A stretch of DNA of 27,726 nt from JAJTFW01 sp964584995 (lineage in GTDB: Bacteria; Bacteroidota; Bacteroidia; AKYH767-A; OLB10): assembly GCA_964584995.1 (NCBI GenBank), contig CAZPCA010000019.1, positions 1-27,726 of the forward strand. Direction: 5' to 3'. Within the stretch, counting starts at the first letter, position 1. Each line of letters opens with the position of its first letter. This document shows positions 24,281 to 27,726 of the stretch, one piece after another. A program made the translations under genes and the position numbers. Below the pieces are notes generated by a model. It ran no database searches and was not told the DNA's origin. It saw only the letters and a program-made list of their open reading frames with translations.

Positions 24281-25093
24281 ATGGGCAAGACCAAGATTTC
24301 TAAAAACTCCGGCAAACGGAAGAAAGAAGCACCGATTATCCTGGTGACCAATGACGATGGCATCAATGCTCCGGGCATTCGCAACCTCGTGCAGAGCATG
24401 TTGCCCTTTGGGAAAGTGGTCGTTGTAGCCCCCGATAGTCCACAGTCGGCCATGGGCCATGCCATCACCATCAGCAAGCCCTTGAGATTGGACAGGGTCG
24501 AAGTGTACGAGGGTGCTGAATGCTGGCAATGTTCCGGGACCCCGGTAGATTGTGTAAAACTGGCAGTGAACCAAATCCTTCACCGCAAACCTGACTTATG
24601 CGTTTCGGGCATCAACCACGGATCCAATTCTTCGATCAACGTCATTTATTCGGGAACCATGTCGGCAGCAATGGAAGGAGCGATCGAGGGCATCCCCAGC
24701 GTAGGATTCAGCTTGCTCAATTACAGCCTCGACGCCGATTTCAAGGCCGCACGTGCGGTGGTACAATCCGTGATTAAAAACGTTCTCCAGGTCGGAATAC
24801 CCGAAGGGACATTGCTCAACGTCAACATTCCCCATTTACCCCTCAAATCGATAAAAGGCATGCGCATCTGCCGCCAGGCCCATGCCAAATGGAAGGAGGA
24901 ATTCGACCACCGCAAAGACCCATACGGTCGCGACTATTTCTGGCTGACCGGGAAATTTCAAAACCTGGACGCCGGCGACGATACCGACGAATGGGCCTTG
25001 AAAAACGGGTTTGTATCCATCGTTCCCGTGCAATTCGATCTGACCGCACACCATGCCATTCCTCATTTCAATGCCTTCAAATGGAAAGTGTAA
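24281..25093 (+). CDS. surE: 5'/3'-nucleotidase SurE
   Basis: Metal-dependent nucleoside monophosphate phosphatase, a stationary-phase survival protein, 270 residues. The N-terminal metal site is VTNDDGINAPG with Asp25 and Asp26; Ser56 in PDSPQSAMGHAIT and Asn112 in SGINHGSNSS complete the site. A basic 15-residue extension (KTKISKNSGKRKKE) precedes the core. The start ATG at 24281 is supported by a near -7 element TACCTTCG at 24257-24264. Two small membrane-protein genes and lpxB follow in the same direction, the first overlapping the surE end by 23 bases. Confidence 0.95.
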   Translation: MGKTKISKNSGKRKKEAPIILVTNDDGINAPGIRNLVQSMLPFGKVVVVAPDSPQSAMGHAITISKPLRLDRVEVYEGAECWQCSGTPVDCVKLAVNQILHRKPDLCVSGINHGSNSSINVIYSGTMSAAMEGAIEGIPSVGFSLLNYSLDADFKAARAVVQSVIKNVLQVGIPEGTLLNVNIPHLPLKSIKGMRICRQAHAKWKEEFDHRKDPYGRDYFWLTGKFQNLDAGDDTDEWALKNGFVSIVPVQFDLTAHHAIPHFNAFKWKV

Positions 25094-25370
25094 TTCCTTT
25101 CTCGTAGAGGATTATCTATTAAAAGGGGTACTGGCGGGAGCGCTTACATTGACCCTCATACTCCTTCTTTTAACAGCGCTGAAACTAATCTTTTTACAGG
25201 TCTTTGGCATCGAATTGCTGACCGCACCCCATGCCACTGCACTGATTTGCCTGTCACTGTCCATGTTGGTTTTTCGCTGGCTGATCATCGACTGGAGTCA
25301 GTTTGAAACTGGCAGGGGATTCTTTCTTTTGCTTTTCATCGTATCCCTTGTCTATCTCTACTTCCGGTAA
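25071..25370 (+). CDS. Small three-helix membrane protein of unknown function (first of two)
   Basis: A 99-residue hydrophobic protein with predicted transmembrane segments at about 20-43, 55-73 and 83-97. Between the second and third helix is the polar turn DWSQFETGRG. The frame overlaps the last 23 bases of surE if the ATG at 25071 is used; an ATG 18 bases further upstream is also in frame, and there is no later ATG before the first helix, so the exact start is unsure. No family is recognised. The position between surE and lpxB and the coding frame running cleanly to 25370 support a real gene. Confidence 0.65.
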   Translation: MPSNGKCNSFLVEDYLLKGVLAGALTLTLILLLLTALKLIFLQVFGIELLTAPHATALICLSLSMLVFRWLIIDWSQFETGRGFFLLLFIVSLVYLYFR

Positions 25371-25372
25371 TA

Positions 25373-25380
25373 TACTTTTG
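25373..25380 (+). promoter_or_regulatory. -7 promoter element before the second small membrane protein gene
   Basis: TACTTTTG matches TAnnTTTG, nine bases before the ATG at 25390. A TTG at 25348-25350 is 22 bases upstream, within the range known for Bacteroidota promoters. lpxB could thus be transcribed from here independently of surE. Confidence 0.5.
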
Positions 25381-25389
25381 CAGATTACC

Positions 25390-25686
25390 ATGAAGTCCCT
25401 GATCAAAGACCATTTCCTGAGCGGATTCATTCCCGGGCTCTTACTGCCTCTGCTGGGATTCTACTTTTACTACCTGGTTTTTTTCGGGTACATGGACCTG
25501 GGTGCTTTTGTTAAACATGTCGTTGCCGTCAATCTGGCCGTATCCGTACTCAGCATCGGGGTGATTCTCAACCTTGGACTCTTTTTCCTGTATTATTACC
25601 TCGAAATGGACAGAGCGGCCAAAGGTGTCATTGGTGCCACCTTTCTGTATGCCTTTTTCGTGGTCTATTTCAAGGTGCTGCGATGA
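25390..25686 (+). CDS. Small three-helix membrane protein of unknown function (second of two)
   Basis: A 98-residue protein with three predicted transmembrane segments at about 11-33, 43-70 and 76-95. The short loop LEMDRAAKG between helices two and three is charged. The frame is open further upstream to 25303, but that overlaps the previous gene and the ATG at 25390 follows a good -7 element. Its stop overlaps the lpxB start as ATGA, which implies translational coupling to lpxB. No family is recognised; size and topology resemble the preceding protein, but the sequences show no clear similarity by eye. Confidence 0.75.
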   Translation: MKSLIKDHFLSGFIPGLLLPLLGFYFYYLVFFGYMDLGAFVKHVVAVNLAVSVLSIGVILNLGLFFLYYYLEMDRAAKGVIGATFLYAFFVVYFKVLR

Positions 25687-26816
25687 AGTACTACATCATT
25701 GCGGGGGAGGCCTCCGGAGATTTGCATGGCAGCAATCTGATACGGGAAATCAAACAATCCGACACTCAAGCAGCGTTCAGGGCCTGGGGAGGCGACCTTA
25801 TGGAAAAGGAGGGGGCGGACATCGTAAAACATTACCGCGACCTGGCCTTCATGGGCTTTTGGGAGGTATTGACCAACCTGAAAACCATCCTCAAAAACAT
25901 CGATTTCTGCAAAAAAGACATCCTCGACTGGCAACCTGATGTCCTTATTTTCATCGACTATCCAGGCTTCAACCTCAGGATCGCCTCTTTCGCCCGGCAG
26001 CACAAGTTAAGGACCATTTACTACATATCACCGCAGATTTGGGCATGGAAAGAATCAAGGGTCAAACGCATTAAGCGCGACATTGACCTCATGCTGGTAA
26101 TCCTGCCATTTGAAAAGGATTTTTATGCTGAAAGAGGTATGCAGGTGCATTTTGTAGGCCATCCGCTACTGGATGCAGTGACACAGTACCAATTACCGGA
26201 AGAAGGATGGAGAAAAAAGCACAATCTGCCTTTAGACAACCGGATCATCGCATTACTTCCTGGCAGTCGGAAACAGGAAATCGAGAGCATGCTGCCCGTG
26301 ATGTTAGAGGCGAAAAAGAACTTCCCTGACTTTACCTGGGTTTGGGCCATGGCCCCATCGCAAAAAGCGGAGTATTACCGGGAGCTCTTGACCCAACATC
26401 CGGATCTCCGCATAGTGATGGGTGACACCTACGGTGTGCTGAGCCATGCGCACGCCGCCTTAGTCACCAGCGGAACCGCCACTCTTGAAACGGCCCTCTT
26501 CGGTGTTCCAGAGGTTGTCTGTTACAAAGGTAATCCGGTGTCGTACCAAATTGCCCGCCGGCTGGTGAAAGTGAATTACATTTCGCTGGTCAACCTGATT
26601 ATGGACCGGGAGGTGGTCAGGGAGCTCATTCAACACGAAATGACCCCTGAAATGATCAGCGCAGAACTTCGGATCATACTTGAGGGCAAAGGGCGCGAGA
26701 ATATGCTGTCAGGTTACGAAGCGCTGAAGAAAAAACTGGGCAATAAAGGGGCATCTAAATTCGCTTCAGATTTAATTATCAAATATTTGAACGATTCAAA
26801 TAAACAATTGAATTAA
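25683..26816 (+). CDS. lpxB: Lipid-A-disaccharide synthase
   Basis: Joins UDP-2,3-diacylglucosamine and lipid X to form the lipid A disaccharide at the inner membrane, 377 residues. Diagnostic segments are AGEASGDLHGSNLI (7-20), DLAFMGFWEVL, FIDYPGFNLRIA, YYISPQIWAWKESRVKRIK, FVGHPLLD, LLPGSRKQEI, and the donor-site region VTSGTATLETALFGVPEVVC followed by YKGNPVSY. Its ATG overlaps the stop of the preceding membrane gene. It converges with ssb across a hairpin. Its presence confirms a Gram-negative outer membrane with LPS. Confidence 0.96.
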   Translation: MKYYIIAGEASGDLHGSNLIREIKQSDTQAAFRAWGGDLMEKEGADIVKHYRDLAFMGFWEVLTNLKTILKNIDFCKKDILDWQPDVLIFIDYPGFNLRIASFARQHKLRTIYYISPQIWAWKESRVKRIKRDIDLMLVILPFEKDFYAERGMQVHFVGHPLLDAVTQYQLPEEGWRKKHNLPLDNRIIALLPGSRKQEIESMLPVMLEAKKNFPDFTWVWAMAPSQKAEYYRELLTQHPDLRIVMGDTYGVLSHAHAALVTSGTATLETALFGVPEVVCYKGNPVSYQIARRLVKVNYISLVNLIMDREVVRELIQHEMTPEMISAELRIILEGKGRENMLSGYEALKKKLGNKGASKFASDLIIKYLNDSNKQLN

Positions 26817-26822
26817 TTAAAT

Positions 26823-26856
26823 AATCCGCCGGCGTTTTACTTTCCGCCGACGGATT
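26823..26856. terminator. Bidirectional hairpin between lpxB and ssb
   Basis: AATCCGCCGGCG (26823-26834) and CGCCGACGGATT (26845-26856) pair over 12 positions with one mismatch around a ten-base loop. It sits between two convergent stops. The minus-strand side continues into ATTTAATTAATT, the plus side has only TTTC, so it is a better terminator for ssb. Confidence 0.65.
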
Positions 26857-26877
26857 TCACACACTCCTTTCGCTGTT

Positions 26878-27240
26878 CTAGTCGTTTGTATCTTCGGATG
26901 ATCCTCCCCAGTTACTGATGATGAAGAGTTCGTTTACATGGACTTCCGTGATGAACTTTTTCTGTCCGTCTTTGCCGCTGTAGGACCTGTTCACCAGTTT
27001 GCCTTCTACGGCGATTTTGGTACCCACCTTGGTATACCGCTCAAACAGTTCTGCCGTCTTTCCGAAGGCTACTAAGTTGTGCCATTGCGTTTCATCCTTG
27101 CGTTGTCCGTCGGGACTTTTATACACTTCGTTGGTTGCCAGGGTCACCTTAGCCACCTTCCGGCCTCCTTCAATGAGTCGCACTTGCGGGCTAACGCCGA
27201 GATTTCCTATGAGGTTTACTTTGTTAATGAGTGATTTCAT
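26878..27240 (-). CDS. ssb: Short single-stranded DNA-binding protein
   Basis: An OB-fold ssDNA-binding protein of 120 residues. It begins MKSLINKVNLIGNLGVSPQV and continues with KVAKVTLATNEVYK, TQWHNLVAFGKTAELFERYT, KVGTKIAVEGKLVNRSY and a final strand ITEVHVNELFII. The tail is only GGSSEDTND: acidic, but without the aromatic Pro-Phe tip that recruits repair proteins in canonical SSB. It is therefore likely a second, accessory SSB. The frame extends 33 codons upstream of the ATG at 27238-27240, but that part does not look like SSB and is Asn/Gln-rich leader. Confidence 0.9.
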   Translation of the reverse strand: MKSLINKVNLIGNLGVSPQVRLIEGGRKVAKVTLATNEVYKSPDGQRKDETQWHNLVAFGKTAELFERYTKVGTKIAVEGKLVNRSYSGKDGQKKFITEVHVNELFIISNWGGSSEDTND

Positions 27241-27649
27241 GATCTGATTTTGATTTTGGTTTAAGAAGATTTCAGCACTGATTGTTGTCGACGCTGCAAA
27301 AGTGGATACCAGGGCTTGGAATACCCGGTAAAAAAACATTTACAGTCGGATGCAAGCGTTTGAACGAATGCGACCGATCTTTTATCATCGGAAAACAAGC
27401 GACGAAATCGGTTCAAGAGCCTGGCACAAGCCTTTTAAACATTTTAAAACACTTATTACAAATCCATAAAAGGGGTTGATTTTCAATTCAATTAACAATT
27501 GCATGCTGAAAAATCCCTATGGCTTAAATTGGAATTCGGCCGAAGGCGAACGTAGTTTTGCCTCATCGTTCTTATTGCTCGGGAATTTTATAATGGCCCG
27601 GCAGCAAAGCTCTTGCAAAGCCATGTTTAACTTTTAATTGCAAAAAACC
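27241..27649. other. Gene-free stretch between ssb and the zinc-ribbon gene
   Basis: This 409-base interval holds the divergent control regions. On the minus strand CCACTTTTG near 27293-27301 may serve ssb. On the plus strand there is a good promoter at 27529-27560 with a palindrome in its spacer, then a leader of about 85 bases. In the leader, GCAAAGC occurs twice (27604-27610 and 27615-27621), and TGC-T-CGGG / CCCGGCA near 27576-27603 can fold as a bulged hairpin. A plus frame at 27282-27479 shows no protein-like features. Confidence 0.5.
27529..27560 (+). promoter_or_regulatory. Promoter with a palindrome in the spacer, upstream of the zinc-ribbon gene
   Basis: TTG at 27529-27531 and TAGTTTTG at 27553-27560 form a Bacteroidota-type promoter with a 21-base spacer. 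TTCGGCCGAA at 27535-27544 is a perfect ten-base palindrome lying inside the spacer, where a bound repressor would block polymerase. The downstream ATG is 89 bases beyond the -7 element. Confidence 0.5.
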
Positions 27650-27726
27650 ATGAAGAAAAAGTGCATCGATTGCGGAACGAACATCGTGGGTCGTTCAGAC
27701 AAGAAATTCTGCTCGGACATGTGCCG
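27650..27726 (+). CDS. Small zinc-ribbon protein, N-terminal part (cut by window edge)
   Basis: The first 25 codons of a gene that leaves the window. Cys5 and Cys8 (CIDC) with Cys21 and Cys25 (CSDMC) form a four-cysteine zinc-binding pattern, separated by a GRSDKKF stretch. Short proteins with a start of this kind are common in Bacteroidota and are usually uncharacterised; a DNA- or RNA-binding role is possible. The ATG at 27650 follows AAAAAACC with no clear Shine-Dalgarno. Confidence 0.75.
   Translation, partial: MKKKCIDCGTNIVGRSDKKFCSDMC

Noticed and set aside
27282..27479. Plus-strand open frame of 65 codons upstream of the zinc-ribbon gene
   Set aside because: No start context, no recognisable motif, and it overlaps the probable ssb promoter region.

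Overview
The window looks like a chromosomal housekeeping segment from a member of the Bacteroidota, roughly half G+C. Four things point that way. TAnnTTTG-type -7 promoter elements recur just in front of start codons, while Shine-Dalgarno sequences are scarce. The gene families are typical of the phylum: SMUG2-type uracil-DNA glycosylase, fused formimidoyltransferase-cyclodeaminase, three-gene transhydrogenase, short SSB. An SSC lipobox protein is present. Gene order is the usual Bacteroidota mixture of short operons. Order or genus cannot be fixed from sequence alone. I see no IS element, phage, CRISPR array, rRNA, tRNA or toxin-antitoxin pair.

Layout. 1-2137: the 5' part of a secreted protein of unknown function (leftward, cut by the window edge) downstream of prmA, with a SMUG2-like glycosylase gene divergent from prmA. 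2260-5200: hutI and ftcD, the last steps of histidine degradation feeding one-carbon units to tetrahydrofolate, behind a leader with two overlapping hairpins. 5205-7945: leftward genes for a short RsmI-like methyltransferase, a membrane-anchored metallophosphoesterase and PdxH. 8164-11045: rightward yqgE with a terminator, then mnmH-selD, a complete tRNA 2-selenouridine module. 11254-14177: leftward pntAA-pntAB-pntB, a proton-translocating transhydrogenase. 14332-16621: a small Bacteroidota-type protein with a PhnP-like metallo-hydrolase, converging on an AIM24 family gene; a small secreted protein is divergent from the latter. 16716-19562: a DUF4139 exported protein divergent from recF. 19567-22852: a leftward operon (Gfo/Idh oxidoreductase, lipoprotein, polyprenyl-phosphate sugar-1-phosphate transferase) whose two junctions are both TGATG. 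22973-24221: pcm and an Hsp20 gene ending in a strong terminator. 24281-26816: surE, two small three-helix membrane proteins and lpxB. 26878-27726: a leftward short ssb, a 409-base gene-free stretch with a good promoter, and the start of a small zinc-ribbon protein.

How genes work together: MnmH uses the selenophosphate made by SelD; HutI and FtcD are successive pathway steps; the sugar transferase operon probably starts glycan assembly on the undecaprenyl carrier; pcm, hsp20 and surE are repair or stress functions; LpxB makes lipid A disaccharide. Most of the window is ordinary. The most promising less-described items are the lipoprotein inside the sugar-transferase operon, the two small membrane proteins between surE and lpxB, a possible start-codon hairpin in hsp20, the hut leader hairpins, and the palindrome inside the promoter spacer at 27529-27560.
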